From positions 117,425 to 181,424 of the forward strand of contig JBIICN010000001.1 of assembly GCA_044238845.1 (NCBI GenBank): 64,000 nucleotides of DNA, written 5' to 3'. The stretch comes from UBA4416 sp044238845. GTDB lineage: Bacteria; Bacteroidota; Bacteroidia; B-17B0; Aurantibacillaceae. The notes below the pieces were generated by a model. The model ran no database searches and had not been told where the DNA came from. It saw only the letters and a program-made list of their open reading frames with translations. This document shows positions 7,519-16,900 of the stretch, one piece after another. The position numbers and the translations under genes are program-made. How positions within the stretch are numbered: position 1 is the stretch's first letter; every line of letters begins with the position of its first letter.

Positions 7519-10500
7519 TCATTTAAATAAATTCAAGTGGCCTTTTGCGGTTACAGATTTATCTTTTAAATCAGTATAATTAATGATATAAAAATAGGTG
7601 CCATCGGACGCGTTACCATTTTTAGTATTTCCATCCCAATAGCCATTAACACCATCCCATTCATACATTTTTAATCCCCAACGGTCGTAAATAATACAAT
7701 TTAAACTTTTTAATCCAGTCGAAGCAATTTTAAAAATATCGTTTTTAGTATCTCCATTTGGAGTAAAAACATTTGGAATCACAACTACGGCTTCAGTAAT
7801 AATAGTAACACATTTTATGACACTATCTTTACAAGTAGCATTTGTAGCCACTAATTTAATGCAACAGGATCCAGTATCAGCTAAAGGAACTGTAACAACT
7901 GAGTTAGTAGATAGGCCATTACAATAATCCCATAAGATAGAAGATGCACCTGTACTTGTATTAGTTAAGTTTAAAGTTTCTCCTACCGACATGATAGTAG
8001 AATTTAATCCACTAAAGCTTGCAGAAATAGAGTTAACATTAACTATCACTGTTCCTGATAATGCAGGGCAACCGCTTAATGATGTACCATTCACGACATA
8101 AGTTGTCGTATTTATTGGAGCTACAGTTTGCGAGAAGGTGTTTACCCCATTACTCCAAGTATAGGTTGTTGTAGCTGAGTTTGTTCCTGTTCCAAATAAA
8201 GCCACTGTTTCGGTTGGGCACGTTGATACAGCTAAAGTATAGGTTGATAAAATCGTATTATCAACAGTAACCGTTGCTGTAGCTAATGAAGTACAAGTTC
8301 CATTTGCGCCAATAACAGAAACCGTTGTACTAGATACTGGTGCAATTGTATAAGTTGCACCTACAAAATTAGTTGGTTGCCAGGTAAATGAATTTGCTCC
8401 GCCTGCAGTAAACGATACAGTTTGAGTTGGACAAATGGTAGTATTTGCAACACCAGTAATGGTTGGTGTTGCTGTAACACTAACGGTTGTTGCAATTGTA
8501 TTTGTACATGTTCCATTTGAACCAGTAATGGTGTAGTTAGTTGTAGTATTAGGACTAACAGATACAGAATTTGTAAACACAGTACTTGGCGATAATGTAT
8601 AACTAGCCGCACCACTTGCTGTTAATATTGCTGAGTTACCTGAACAAATTGCTGAGTTTGTAACAGATACAGAAGGTACAGAAACTACAGTTACAACAGC
8701 GGCGTTGCTTCCACTACAAGCGCCATTTGTTCCTAATATTGTATATGTAGTAGTTATTGTCGGAGATACACTTAAGGTATTTGTGTTTGGCGGCCCCGAG
8801 CTCCAAGTATAAGAGGTTGCTCCACCACCTGCTGTTAGTGTGGCAGTTTGCCCTGCACAAATAGTTGGACTATTAACTGTAATAGAAATTCCTGTTCCAA
8901 TAGTAACGCTTGCTGTTGCTAATGAAGTACAAGTTCCATTTGAGCCAATAACAGAAACCGTTGTACTAGATACTGGTGAAATTGTATAAGTTGCACCTAC
9001 AAAATTAGTTGGTTGCCAGGTAAATGAATTTGCTCCGCCTGCAGTAAACGATACAGTTTGAGTTGGACAAATGGTAGTATTTGCAACCCCTGTAATGGTT
9101 GGAGTTGCCGTAACACTAACAGTTGCGGCGATAGAATTAGTACACGCTCCATTACTTCCAGTTATAGTATAATTAGTAGTTGTAGTGGGATTAACAGATA
9201 TTGTAGTTGTAAATACTGTACTTGGCGATAATGTATAACTAGCCGCACCACTTGCTGTTAAAATTGCAGAGTTACCTGAACAAATATTTGCATTTGCAAC
9301 CGTAAGAGTTGGAACAGCACTAACTACCACAGCAGTAGTATTTGATCCTACACATGTACCCGACGTTGCATTAACGGTATAAATTGTAGTTGATGATGGC
9401 GAAACAGATAAAGTATTTGAATTAGGCGCACCTGTTACCCATGTATAAGTTGTAGCACCACTTGCTGTTAAGGTCACTGTTTGTGAAGGGCAAATAGTAG
9501 GGCTATTTACTGTAATATTTAAACCAGCATTTACAGTAATGATGATTGGTTGACGATAAGTTCCAGAACAAGCACCAGCAAATAATGTATACGTTCCGGC
9601 AGTTGTATAACCTGATGATGCATAAACTGTACCTGTTGCAATGGCGCTTCCACCAACAAGCGTATTATACCAATTAATTGAAACACCTGGTTCTGTAGAT
9701 GTTGCAGTAACCGTAAATGCTTGATTGGTGCAAAGTGTTTGACTAGCAGATGGCGTTAAAGTATAGGCATTTATTGAGCCTGTACCACCAGAACCTCCTC
9801 TTGTTGCACCATTTGGAGGAAAATTATTTCCAATATTATTAGCATTACCTGTAACAGTTCCGTTATTTCCTCCTACAATCGTATTACTTGGTAAAGTTCC
9901 TGTAGAGGCTATGTAGCCGCCGCCGCCGCCAGCACCAGGGCCATAAGCTGTTGCATTAGAAAAAGCACAATTAAAATTGACATTTCCTCCATTACCACCA
10001 TTAGCACTTAAGGCTGTGCCCGCTGTTAAATTGATAGTTCCGTTTACATCTAAAACAATAGCGCCGCCGCCGCCGCCGCCGCCAGCTCCATCATTTGAAG
10101 AACAGCCTGACCCTGTGTTATTTGCATTGGCACCATCTGCCAAAATTGTTCCTGAACCACTTACATTGCCATAACAAATTAAGTAAACTAAACCACCGCC
10201 ATTTCCACCTGCACTAGCTCGATTGTCATTACCTTGTCCTGCTCCGCCGCCGCCGCCTAAAAATAATCTTCCATTTATATAATTGAGCGGCCTTCCTCCA
10301 AAACCACCAACAGCTCTTCGTTTATCTCCACCCCAAGCATTTGAGGGTGTGCTATATGTTCCAGGTGCAACCGTTGAAACATTTTGATTACTGTTTGAAA
10401 AAGAATAACCGCCTCGTCCGCCGCCAGAAGACGCATTTGTCGCCATCCCTGCAAACTCTAAATTCCAAATAGTATTAAAACCAGTTGTTGGATTTCCTAA

Positions 10501-11373
10501 ACTATTAAATGGAATTCCACTGTGCCCATTGGATCCTCCTCCACCGCCAGCGTTGTGGGAGTTTCCGCCACCGCCACCATTAGCCATATTACCTCTACAA
10601 AAAACAGAAGCATAATTTCTATACATAGCCGAATCACCTGCAATGGATTCTCCTTTTGCGCCCCCTTCTTGCGATTTATTTGCACCGTATTTGTCACTAC
10701 TAATAATCGCTGTTGGTGTGTAGTTAAAAACTGCCCCACCTCTAAATCCTCTTCCTGATACATTGAATGCACCAGCAGAGTTTAATACCACATTGTTTTC
10801 AACTTCAACAACAGCAATACCACCAGTACTTCCGTTCCATTGAGGACATGAAATTGTAGCAGCTCCACTTAACGTTAAAAAAGAATAACGAGGCACTCTA
10901 ATAACTTGAACATTTCCTAATAGAACAATATTTTTTCCTGATGCAGTTGTATAGTTTTTAGTAACATCATATGTGTTTTTAAGCCCACAATCAATAACAA
11001 TAGATGTGCTATTTGGGATTGAATTTATTTGAGCAAACTCATTCATTCCTGTATTATTGTAACTGGTTATTTTACCATAGGTTGTGTCGACAGGTAAAGC
11101 AGAATTAGGATCTCCAAAAAAATTGCCTCCATTATCAGACGCGTTTACATTTACACCTTGCATTTGAATAATATATACTAAATCGCCAACCGCAAATGCA
11201 GCCGAGCTACCAACGTTTAAAGTGGTTGAGCCAGAGATAACGTTAGCTGTTAATGGAGTATATGCATTAACTATTGTATTTGCAGCAGTAATAGTCGGGG
11301 TGCCATCCTTTCCTCTTTGAGAAAACAAGCTAAAGCTTAAAGTTAATAAAGTAAGGCTATATAAAAATTTCAT
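7519..11373 (-). CDS. Giant secreted adhesin-like protein with type B T9SS sorting domain
   Basis: The 1284-residue product has an N-terminal signal peptide (ending near LFSQ, residue 18). A glycine-rich region (about 205-545) follows, with many GGGGG runs and Asn/Ser, resembling ice-binding or beta-helix surface proteins. Then come repeated Ig-like units of 70-100 residues with the pattern ICPTQTVSFTAGG...TYT, and a C-terminal block IYDRWGLKMYEWDG...WDGN...GTYFYII typical of the gliding-motility-associated C-terminal domain (type B sorting for the type IX secretion system). It is therefore probably exported through T9SS and held at the cell surface. A 636-bp period duplicates about 140 residues internally. 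Binding partner and role in adhesion or gliding are inferred. Confidence 0.9.
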   Translation of the reverse strand: MKFLYSLTLLTLSFSLFSQRGKDGTPTITAANTIVNAYTPLTANVISGSTTLNVGSSAAFAVGDLVYIIQMQGVNVNASDNGGNFFGDPNSALPVDTTYGKITSYNNTGMNEFAQINSIPNSTSIVIDCGLKNTYDVTKNYTTASGKNIVLLGNVQVIRVPRYSFLTLSGAATISCPQWNGSTGGIAVVEVENNVVLNSAGAFNVSGRGFRGGAVFNYTPTAIISSDKYGANKSQEGGAKGESIAGDSAMYRNYASVFCRGNMANGGGGGNSHNAGGGGGSNGHSGIPFNSLGNPTTGFNTIWNLEFAGMATNASSGGGRGGYSFSNSNQNVSTVAPGTYSTPSNAWGGDKRRAVGGFGGRPLNYINGRLFLGGGGGAGQGNDNRASAGGNGGGLVYLICYGNVSGSGTILADGANANNTGSGCSSNDGAGGGGGGGAIVLDVNGTINLTAGTALSANGGNGGNVNFNCAFSNATAYGPGAGGGGGYIASTGTLPSNTIVGGNNGTVTGNANNIGNNFPPNGATRGGSGGTGSINAYTLTPSASQTLCTNQAFTVTATSTEPGVSINWYNTLVGGSAIATGTVYASSGYTTAGTYTLFAGACSGTYRQPIIITVNAGLNITVNSPTICPSQTVTLTASGATTYTWVTGAPNSNTLSVSPSSTTIYTVNATSGTCVGSNTTAVVVSAVPTLTVANANICSGNSAILTASGAASYTLSPSTVFTTTISVNPTTTTNYTITGSNGACTNSIAATVSVTATPTITGVANTTICPTQTVSFTAGGANSFTWQPTNFVGATYTISPVSSTTVSVIGSNGTCTSLATASVTIGTGISITVNSPTICAGQTATLTAGGGATSYTWSSGPPNTNTLSVSPTITTTYTILGTNGACSGSNAAVVTVVSVPSVSVTNSAICSGNSAILTASGAASYTLSPSTVFTNSVSVSPNTTTNYTITGSNGTCTNTIATTVSVTATPTITGVANTTICPTQTVSFTAGGANSFTWQPTNFVGATYTIAPVSSTTVSVIGANGTCTSLATATVTVDNTILSTYTLAVSTCPTETVALFGTGTNSATTTYTWSNGVNTFSQTVAPINTTTYVVNGTSLSGCPALSGTVIVNVNSISASFSGLNSTIMSVGETLNLTNTSTGASSILWDYCNGLSTNSVVTVPLADTGSCCIKLVATNATCKDSVIKCVTIITEAVVVIPNVFTPNGDTKNDIFKIASTGLKSLNCIIYDRWGLKMYEWDGVNGYWDGNTKNGNASDGTYFYIINYTDLKDKSVTAKGHLNLFK
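8262..9326 (-). repeat. Near-identical long internal repeat, 636-bp period
   Basis: DNA at about 8262-8690 and about 8898-9326 is nearly identical. For example, GCTAATGAAGTACAAGTTCC occurs at 8282 and 8918, and CTTGGCGATAATGTATAACT at 8585 and 9221, in both cases exactly 636 bp apart. It encodes two copies of a pair of Ig-like units (about residues 690-830 and 900-1040 of the adhesin). Confidence 0.9.
10063..10083 (-). repeat. GGC codon run encoding poly-glycine
   Basis: Seven consecutive GCC units on the plus strand are seven GGC glycine codons on the coding strand of the adhesin. Similar shorter runs occur near 9918 and 10243. The GC content stands out in an otherwise AT-rich gene. Confidence 0.9.
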
Positions 11374-11497
11374 TTTTCTTCATTTTTTAGAACTCTCCAA
11401 GGTAAGAAATTTTCTATCAAAAATGAAAAACTACAAAATTTCAACAGAATGGAATTGAGCTAAATACATTAAAATGAAGGTATTGTAAACTTAAAGG

Positions 11498-12931
11498 TTA
11501 TTTTAAGGTGGTAATGTTAATTTTAATTGCAGATTTTAATGAGTCGACAATTTCACAGTTAAAATTTTTGAATATAAGATGTTTTAATGAATCATTAGAA
11601 ACGATGATTGTAGAATTGATTTTGATACTTGCCACATCTGTTGTGATTTGAAAATCGGAGCCCTTAGTGTTTTGTTTGTATTTGTAAAAATATAACGCTC
11701 TATCATAATCTGTAGTAAAAAAAACAACATTATTTAGCGAAGCGTTTTTTGAATTTCGAAATGCATATTCTGTCAGTATCTCTAATTTTTTTTCGGATGG
11801 ATTTATTTCACTTTTATAAGCATTTCTGAAAGAAAAATAGCAAGGAATTGAAAATGTAAACAGTAAAAATAAAACAGTAAATAATTTAGTTTGAAGGAAT
11901 TCTGTTTTTAAATAAAGATTGTATAATGTGTATGCAGCACACACTGAAAGTATTGGAAATAAAGGTAAATCATACCATTCTAGTTTTGTTGTTGAAATGG
12001 AAATTACTGAAAAGTAGGAAATAAATAATAGTATGATAAAGATAGCCCAGTGTTTATGTTTTTTATTAATCCATAATAAAACTATGCCAGGAAGAACGAA
12101 TAAAAACCATATAAAACGATAATTAAATAAATTATTGATATAAAAATCAAAAGGTTCTTCGTGAGATTCAATAACATTATTAATTCTATTAACATCATTA
12201 TTTAAAATATAATCAATGTATCCTTTGTTTTGAGAGTTTCTTAAAAGTACAAAACCAATACAAAAACTTAAGCAAAAAACAAGTCCAATATAAAACCACT
12301 TATTGCCAAATAATATCTTTGGTTTTTTGAAGTAGAATATGAGTACTAAAATAGCTGGTAAAAATAGTAAGGCTACAATACTTTTAGTCAAAAACGCTAG
12401 TGTTAAAAAGATGAAAAAATAGAGAATTGATTTTTGATTGTTTTCAAATAACCATTTATAAAAAGCAATACAGTAACATAGCATAAAAAAAGATAATAAT
12501 GCATCCGCATCTCCTGTTCTGCCAGCATGAAATGAAGATACACCTCCGGAACTTACAAAAACAAAAAAAACACACAGAGCTAATATGATAGATGTTCTTT
12601 TTTTGAAAAATAAAAACAATAATAATGCTGAACCTGAACTAGCTATGGCTGATGGTAAACGAATTGCTAATTCGTTATACCCAATTAATTTAATAAATAA
12701 TACCTGAAACCATAATTGCAGTGGGGGCTTGGAGTTCCACATATCAGGTACGCTTTTATAAAAAGGCACAATAAAATTATTATTATTGTTCATTTCATAG
12801 GCGTTTACGGCAAACATTGATTCGTCCCAATTTCTGATATGAAAACTATCTAAATGCTGAAAAAAAATAAAGTATAGTGCTATAAATAATATACCGTATA
12901 TGCCAAACGTATAATATTGTTTATGTACCAT
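11498..12931 (-). CDS. Glycosyltransferase family 39-like (ArnT/PMT-type) membrane protein
   Basis: The 477-residue polytopic protein has 10 or more hydrophobic segments. The first periplasmic loop holds the WDESMFAVNAYEM acidic motif followed by the PPLQLW and RLPSAIAS segments, the arrangement of GT-C enzymes of the ArnT/PMT group, which use polyprenyl-phosphate sugars as donors and transfer them to lipids or proteins on the outer face of the membrane. A second conserved loop, GRTGDADALLSFF, is also typical. The acceptor is unknown; lipid A or a surface glycan is possible. It lies 33 bases after the EamA transporter gene and is probably the last gene of that minus-strand group. Confidence 0.85.
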   Translation of the reverse strand: MVHKQYYTFGIYGILFIALYFIFFQHLDSFHIRNWDESMFAVNAYEMNNNNNFIVPFYKSVPDMWNSKPPLQLWFQVLFIKLIGYNELAIRLPSAIASSGSALLLFLFFKKRTSIILALCVFFVFVSSGGVSSFHAGRTGDADALLSFFMLCYCIAFYKWLFENNQKSILYFFIFLTLAFLTKSIVALLFLPAILVLIFYFKKPKILFGNKWFYIGLVFCLSFCIGFVLLRNSQNKGYIDYILNNDVNRINNVIESHEEPFDFYINNLFNYRFIWFLFVLPGIVLLWINKKHKHWAIFIILLFISYFSVISISTTKLEWYDLPLFPILSVCAAYTLYNLYLKTEFLQTKLFTVLFLLFTFSIPCYFSFRNAYKSEINPSEKKLEILTEYAFRNSKNASLNNVVFFTTDYDRALYFYKYKQNTKGSDFQITTDVASIKINSTIIVSNDSLKHLIFKNFNCEIVDSLKSAIKINITTLK

Positions 12932-12964
12932 ATTTTCTTAGAAATTATTTTGTTAAATTATCAG

Positions 12965-13900
12965 TTAAAACTTATTTCTCCAAATAAGTAATAATACCCC
13001 CGAAAAGGCAATAAAACAGGCAAAAACAGATTGGATGGTAATTTTTTCTTTATAAACAATAAGGCTTATTGGTAATACAAAAAGAGGTAAAAGGGCGAAA
13101 ATGGTTTGTGCTACGGCCACTTCTAATTTTTGAATGGCAAATAAGGATAAAGTAACACCCATAACCGGGCCTAATAATGTACCTAAAAACATAAATGGTA
13201 AATTGTTTTTTTCGTTGGTAAAAATGGGCTTACTATTTGATTTTAATTTGCCAGCTAAAAGCGAGACAAAAAATGCAGCAGAAAAAGCAAATAATAATCG
13301 AATCCACACCGCATGCATGGTTGGTAATTTTTCAGAATAATAATCCATGCCATATTTAGAAAGTACTAAGCCCGTACCTTGACATAAAGCGCCAACTATT
13401 CCAAAGGCAATTCCTTTTTTATCTCTGGTGTATCCAATTTTTGAAGCCGCCGCTGAATCTTTTTTGGAAAGTGTTAACCAGATGACACCCGCTATGGTAA
13501 TAAAAATGCCAATAATTCCAATCCAATTGATGCTTTCATTTAAAGCAATGTAGCCAATTACTAATGCGGCGCCAGGCGCAAAAGTGGTGTATAAACTTCC
13601 TAGTTTTGGTCCCAATAATTTAAAAGAAGTAAAGCTACAATAGTCGCCAATTGAAAAGCCAATAATACCGGATAAGCCTAAAAACACATAATGATAGGGT
13701 TGAGGTTTTATAAATAAGTCAATGATATTTAAATCATTCCAAAAAAACAAAATGACAGAAATAATAATCCAAGCCAATAATAATCGATACTGATTTAATG
13801 GAGCGGAACCAATTCGTTTGGCAGCTTCGGTAAATGGAAAAATACCTAAACTCCAACACAGTGTGGTGAGAATGGCAATTAATTCGCCGCTTAAATTCAC
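12965..13900 (-). CDS. EamA-domain (DMT superfamily) transporter
   Basis: The 311-residue protein has ten predicted membrane helices arranged as two EamA repeats (about 1-145 and 160-310). Family-typical segments include GIIGFSIGDYCSFTSFKLLG in the first half and AQTIFALLPLFVLPISLIVYKE near the end. DMT transporters export or import metabolites, but the substrate cannot be inferred. The start codon overlaps the stop of the DUF423 gene by 4 bases (13897-13900), so the two are probably translationally coupled. Confidence 0.9.
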   Translation of the reverse strand: MNLSGELIAILTTLCWSLGIFPFTEAAKRIGSAPLNQYRLLLAWIIISVILFFWNDLNIIDLFIKPQPYHYVFLGLSGIIGFSIGDYCSFTSFKLLGPKLGSLYTTFAPGAALVIGYIALNESINWIGIIGIFITIAGVIWLTLSKKDSAAASKIGYTRDKKGIAFGIVGALCQGTGLVLSKYGMDYYSEKLPTMHAVWIRLLFAFSAAFFVSLLAGKLKSNSKPIFTNEKNNLPFMFLGTLLGPVMGVTLSLFAIQKLEVAVAQTIFALLPLFVLPISLIVYKEKITIQSVFACFIAFSGVLLLIWRNKF

Positions 13901-14310
13901 GATTTAGATTCTTTATTTAATCCTACTAAACCTAAAAATACCCAGCCAGTTATAAAAAACAAACCTCCAATGGGAGTAATGGGGCCCAGTGCTTTTAACC
14001 ACTCGGCACCAAATAAATGGCGAGTACATAAAAAATATAACGAACCAGAGAACATCACAATCCCAATTAAAAAACAATTAAAAGCCCAATTAATAAATTT
14101 ATGAGAGATAGTTTTAGATAATAAAACTAATGCCAACATGGCTAACGTATGGTACATTTGATATTTTACGGCGGTATCAAAACCATTTAATTGATCGGGT
14201 GTAATTAAACCTGTGTCTAATTTGCTCTTTAAAAAGTGTGCACCCAAAGCTCCTAATGCTACAGCAATTGCTCCTGATAAACCAATAATACTTAGTTTTT
14301 TTGTTTCCAT
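13897..14310 (-). CDS. DUF423 family small membrane protein
   Basis: The 137-residue protein has four membrane helices. It has the DUF423 hallmark sequence GALGAHFLKSKLD near the N-terminus, then YQMYHTLAMLALVLL, FSGSLYFLC and LGPITPIGGLFFITGWVFL. The family (YgdD-like) is widespread and of unknown function. It starts one base after the DUF4476 gene ends and overlaps the following transporter gene by 4 bases, so it sits in a tight minus-strand operon. Confidence 0.93.
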   Translation of the reverse strand: METKKLSIIGLSGAIAVALGALGAHFLKSKLDTGLITPDQLNGFDTAVKYQMYHTLAMLALVLLSKTISHKFINWAFNCFLIGIVMFSGSLYFLCTRHLFGAEWLKALGPITPIGGLFFITGWVFLGLVGLNKESKS

Positions 14311-14311
14311 T

Positions 14312-15409
14312 TTAGTTAGATATGTATTTTAAATAGTCGTCTTTTGTTCCTTGATATTGAAATTCCTCTGCAAATAGTTTTGCGTTTTCTTTATCAGTTA
14401 AAACATTGAATGTGTATTTTATAAATTCTAATTTTTCTCTATCATGTGTAAACAATTCACTTATCTTTTTTATTTGAATACTTGATAAACAAACATCTGC
14501 TAAAGCTTTTTTAGAAACGATTAGTCTATCATTATCATAGCCAGTGTTTTTTATTCTACTATAAATGCTTTCAAATTTTTTATCATCTAAAGGCATTTTA
14601 CAATTCATGTTTTTTTGCTTTACAATATCAGCTTGCTCTTTAATGAAAGAGGTATAGGAGTCTTTCATAGTTTGATATTTAAAGATGGGCAGTAAGGTAT
14701 TGATATTTTGTAAATCTGTTATGTGACTATAAGCTTTTTTTGCAGAATTTAATTTATCCATATCAATGGGGGTATATTCTAATAATTCTTTTAACTGAAG
14801 GGTATTATAACAATTCAATTCTAAAATTTGGTTTAAGTATCGGCAAGCTGCTTCATTGTCATTTGCTTTTTTAAACAAGTTAAGAGCATATTTAATTTCT
14901 TTATCCGATAAATTGGTTTTACAAGTATTTGTTTCTGCATCATAGTTTTTATAAAAAACTGGCTTGTTATTTACTGCTTGATATAAATTACCGTAAATAC
15001 TATTATCTACTAGAGGCACTTCTTCTTTTGGAGCTTCCGGAACTGGAGGATTTACTGGTCCAGATAATTCGGAAACAGATTTGAATTGCAATGCTAATTC
15101 GTTTTCTTTTTCAATTAAAACATAAGTAAACTCTTTGTTTATAAATTTAGATTTAGTGCTTAGTAAAATAGAATCCTTGTAGCGCAATTCTTTAATAATA
15201 CTCGGAATTTTTATTTCAATTAAATTCCAACCCAATGCTAAATCAAATACTTTTATGTTTGATTGAGCAATTTTATTAATTGACTCTTTATTGACAGATA
15301 AAAAAAAGGGATGACCAGATTCGCTAAAAATAACTAAGGCATTATTTTGGGAATGAATAGAAAGTCCACAAAAAAGTAAATAAAATAGGACTTTTATCTT
15401 TTGAACCAT
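14312..15409 (-). CDS. Secreted DUF4476-domain protein
   Basis: The 365-residue product has a signal peptide (about residues 1-20). An N-terminal beta-rich region (about 22-120) is followed by a Pro/Glu-rich linker (GPVNPPVPEAPKEEVP). Two copies of a helical unit follow (about 165-260 and 270-365) with the pattern LSDKEI..AL.LFKKAN, RYL..ILEL...NTLQLKELLEY and SAKKAY.HITDLQNIN. This matches the DUF4476 family of Bacteroidota periplasmic or surface proteins, whose function is unknown. It is the first gene of the minus-strand group that continues with DUF423, EamA and the GT39-like gene, and it is divergent from the saccharopine dehydrogenase-like gene. Confidence 0.78.
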   Translation of the reverse strand: MVQKIKVLFYLLFCGLSIHSQNNALVIFSESGHPFFLSVNKESINKIAQSNIKVFDLALGWNLIEIKIPSIIKELRYKDSILLSTKSKFINKEFTYVLIEKENELALQFKSVSELSGPVNPPVPEAPKEEVPLVDNSIYGNLYQAVNNKPVFYKNYDAETNTCKTNLSDKEIKYALNLFKKANDNEAACRYLNQILELNCYNTLQLKELLEYTPIDMDKLNSAKKAYSHITDLQNINTLLPIFKYQTMKDSYTSFIKEQADIVKQKNMNCKMPLDDKKFESIYSRIKNTGYDNDRLIVSKKALADVCLSSIQIKKISELFTHDREKLEFIKYTFNVLTDKENAKLFAEEFQYQGTKDDYLKYISN

Positions 15410-15417
15410 ATAATCTG

Positions 15418-15446
15418 TTTTGATAACAAATTTAAGGTTATTTTTG
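15418..15446 (+). promoter_or_regulatory. Promoter for the saccharopine dehydrogenase-like gene
   Basis: TTTTG at 15418-15422 and TATTTTTG at 15439-15446 are separated by 16 bases, close to the Bacteroidota sigma consensus TTTG-N17-23-TAnnTTTG. Transcription from about 15453 leaves a leader of about 9 bases before ATG 15462. This is why the upstream in-frame codon at 15420 is rejected as start. Confidence 0.65.
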
Positions 15447-15461
15447 TGTAGAAATTATTTT

Positions 15462-16790
15462 ATGAGCAAAATATTAATCATTGGCGCTGGTCGCTCTTCA
15501 TCTAGTTTAATCGATTATTTTTTATCGAACGCAAAAACATACGCTTGGCATATAACAATTGCCGACGCTAATAAAGCAGCCGTAGAATCTAAAATAAGTA
15601 AATACAAAGATATTGCTACGGCAGTAGAATTTGATGTAAATAATATATCCTTAAGAGAAGAGTTAATTACACAAGCTGATTTTGTGATATCCATGTTACC
15701 AGCTTTTATGCATGGTGATGTAGCGAGAGATTGTGTTCGTTTAGGAAAACATATTGCTACGGCTAGTTATGTGAGTCAAGATATGAAAGACTTAGATGCG
15801 GAAGCCAAACAAAAAAACATATTGTTATTAAATGAGTGTGGCTTAGATCCGGGCATTGATCATGCTTCGGCTATGAAAGTAATTCATGAGATACAAGAGA
15901 AGGGCGGAAAAATAACCAGCTTTAAATCCTTTTGTGGCGGCCTGGTAGCTCCAGAGAGCAACGATAATCCGTGGGGCTACAAGTTTAGTTGGAATCCTCG
16001 TAATGTGATTTTAGCAGGGCAAGGCACTGCACAATTTATTGAAGAAGGGAAACTGAAATTTATTCCCTACAATCGTATTTATACTCAAATAGAAACGATT
16101 GAAGTGGATGGTTACGGAAAATTTGATGCGTATGCAAATCGTGATAGCATTGGTTATAAAGAGCCTTATGGATTAAACGAGGCTAGTACCATGTTGCGTG
16201 GCACCTTGCGTATGCCAGGTTATTGCAAAGCTTGGAATGTGTTTGTAAAATTAGGCTTAACAGATGATACTTATAAAATTAAAAATGCAAATACCTTAAC
16301 TTATACTGATTTATTAGAATCGTTTTTACCTAAAGGAACAGCTACTGTCAAAGAAAAATTAGTGGCGTTTATGGGCGCTGATATAGATGCTGAGGTAATA
16401 TCTAAATTAGAGTTTTTAGAATTGTTTTCAAATAGAAAGATTACAATGAAAGAAGGCTCACCAGCCGAATTATTACAAAATCTGTTAGAAGAAAAATGGT
16501 TGCTAAAAGCTGGTGATAAGGATATGATTGTGATGCAACATCAATTTGAATATACCTTAAATGGAGTAAACAAAAAGTTAGATTCTTCTTTAGTTGTAAT
16601 TGGTGATGATGAGGTGCATACCGCGATGGCAAAAACAGTGGGCTTACCTTTGGCTATTACGATTAAAAATTTCTTAACAGGTAAATTTAAATTGTATGGT
16701 GTACAAATTCCAACAGTAAAAGATATTTACGAGCCAATGCTAACGGAATTAGAAAGCCTAAACATTATTTTTACCGAAAAAGAGGCCTAG
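15462..16790 (+). CDS. Saccharopine dehydrogenase family oxidoreductase
   Basis: From ATG 15462 the protein has 442 residues. The N-terminus is a Rossmann fold with IIGAGRSSSSLIDY in place of the classical GxGxxG. The family block MLPAFMHGDVARDCVRLGKH (about residues 80-100) follows, then the signature NECGLDPGIDHASAMKVI. This is the Lys9-like reductase domain of lysine biosynthesis or degradation (saccharopine to or from glutamate and aminoadipate semialdehyde). A standalone copy occurs in many Bacteroidota, where it is thought to act in lysine catabolism. The partner lysine-ketoglutarate reductase is not in the window. The start at 15462 is chosen from the promoter position and the Rossmann start; a longer reading from 15420 would overlap the promoter. 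Confidence 0.88.
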   Translation: MSKILIIGAGRSSSSLIDYFLSNAKTYAWHITIADANKAAVESKISKYKDIATAVEFDVNNISLREELITQADFVISMLPAFMHGDVARDCVRLGKHIATASYVSQDMKDLDAEAKQKNILLLNECGLDPGIDHASAMKVIHEIQEKGGKITSFKSFCGGLVAPESNDNPWGYKFSWNPRNVILAGQGTAQFIEEGKLKFIPYNRIYTQIETIEVDGYGKFDAYANRDSIGYKEPYGLNEASTMLRGTLRMPGYCKAWNVFVKLGLTDDTYKIKNANTLTYTDLLESFLPKGTATVKEKLVAFMGADIDAEVISKLEFLELFSNRKITMKEGSPAELLQNLLEEKWLLKAGDKDMIVMQHQFEYTLNGVNKKLDSSLVVIGDDEVHTAMAKTVGLPLAITIKNFLTGKFKLYGVQIPTVKDIYEPMLTELESLNIIFTEKEA

Positions 16791-16871
16791 TTTTAAAAAA
16801 AATGTTGTTAAAATTGACATTTAGCGGTTATTATTGATGTCAGCTTAACATTCTATTAGATAATAATGGCG

Positions 16872-16879
16872 TAAATTTG
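16872..16879 (+). promoter_or_regulatory. Promoter -7 element
   Basis: TAAATTTG matches TAnnTTTG exactly and predicts transcription from about 16886, 15 bases before ATG 16901. The in-frame TTG at 16877 lies inside this element and so cannot be the start codon if the promoter is real. Confidence 0.6.
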
Positions 16880-16900
16880 TCGAAATATAAAATAACAATT

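Noticed and set aside
10522..10758. Plus-strand and other-frame ORFs inside the glycine-rich adhesin gene
   Set aside because: They are shadows of the long minus-strand gene, which has a signal peptide and sorting domain; the shadows are low-complexity and lack any domain.
16877..16900. TTG 16877 as start of the small T9SS protein
   Set aside because: It lies inside an exact promoter -7 element, and the signal peptide begins at ATG 16901.
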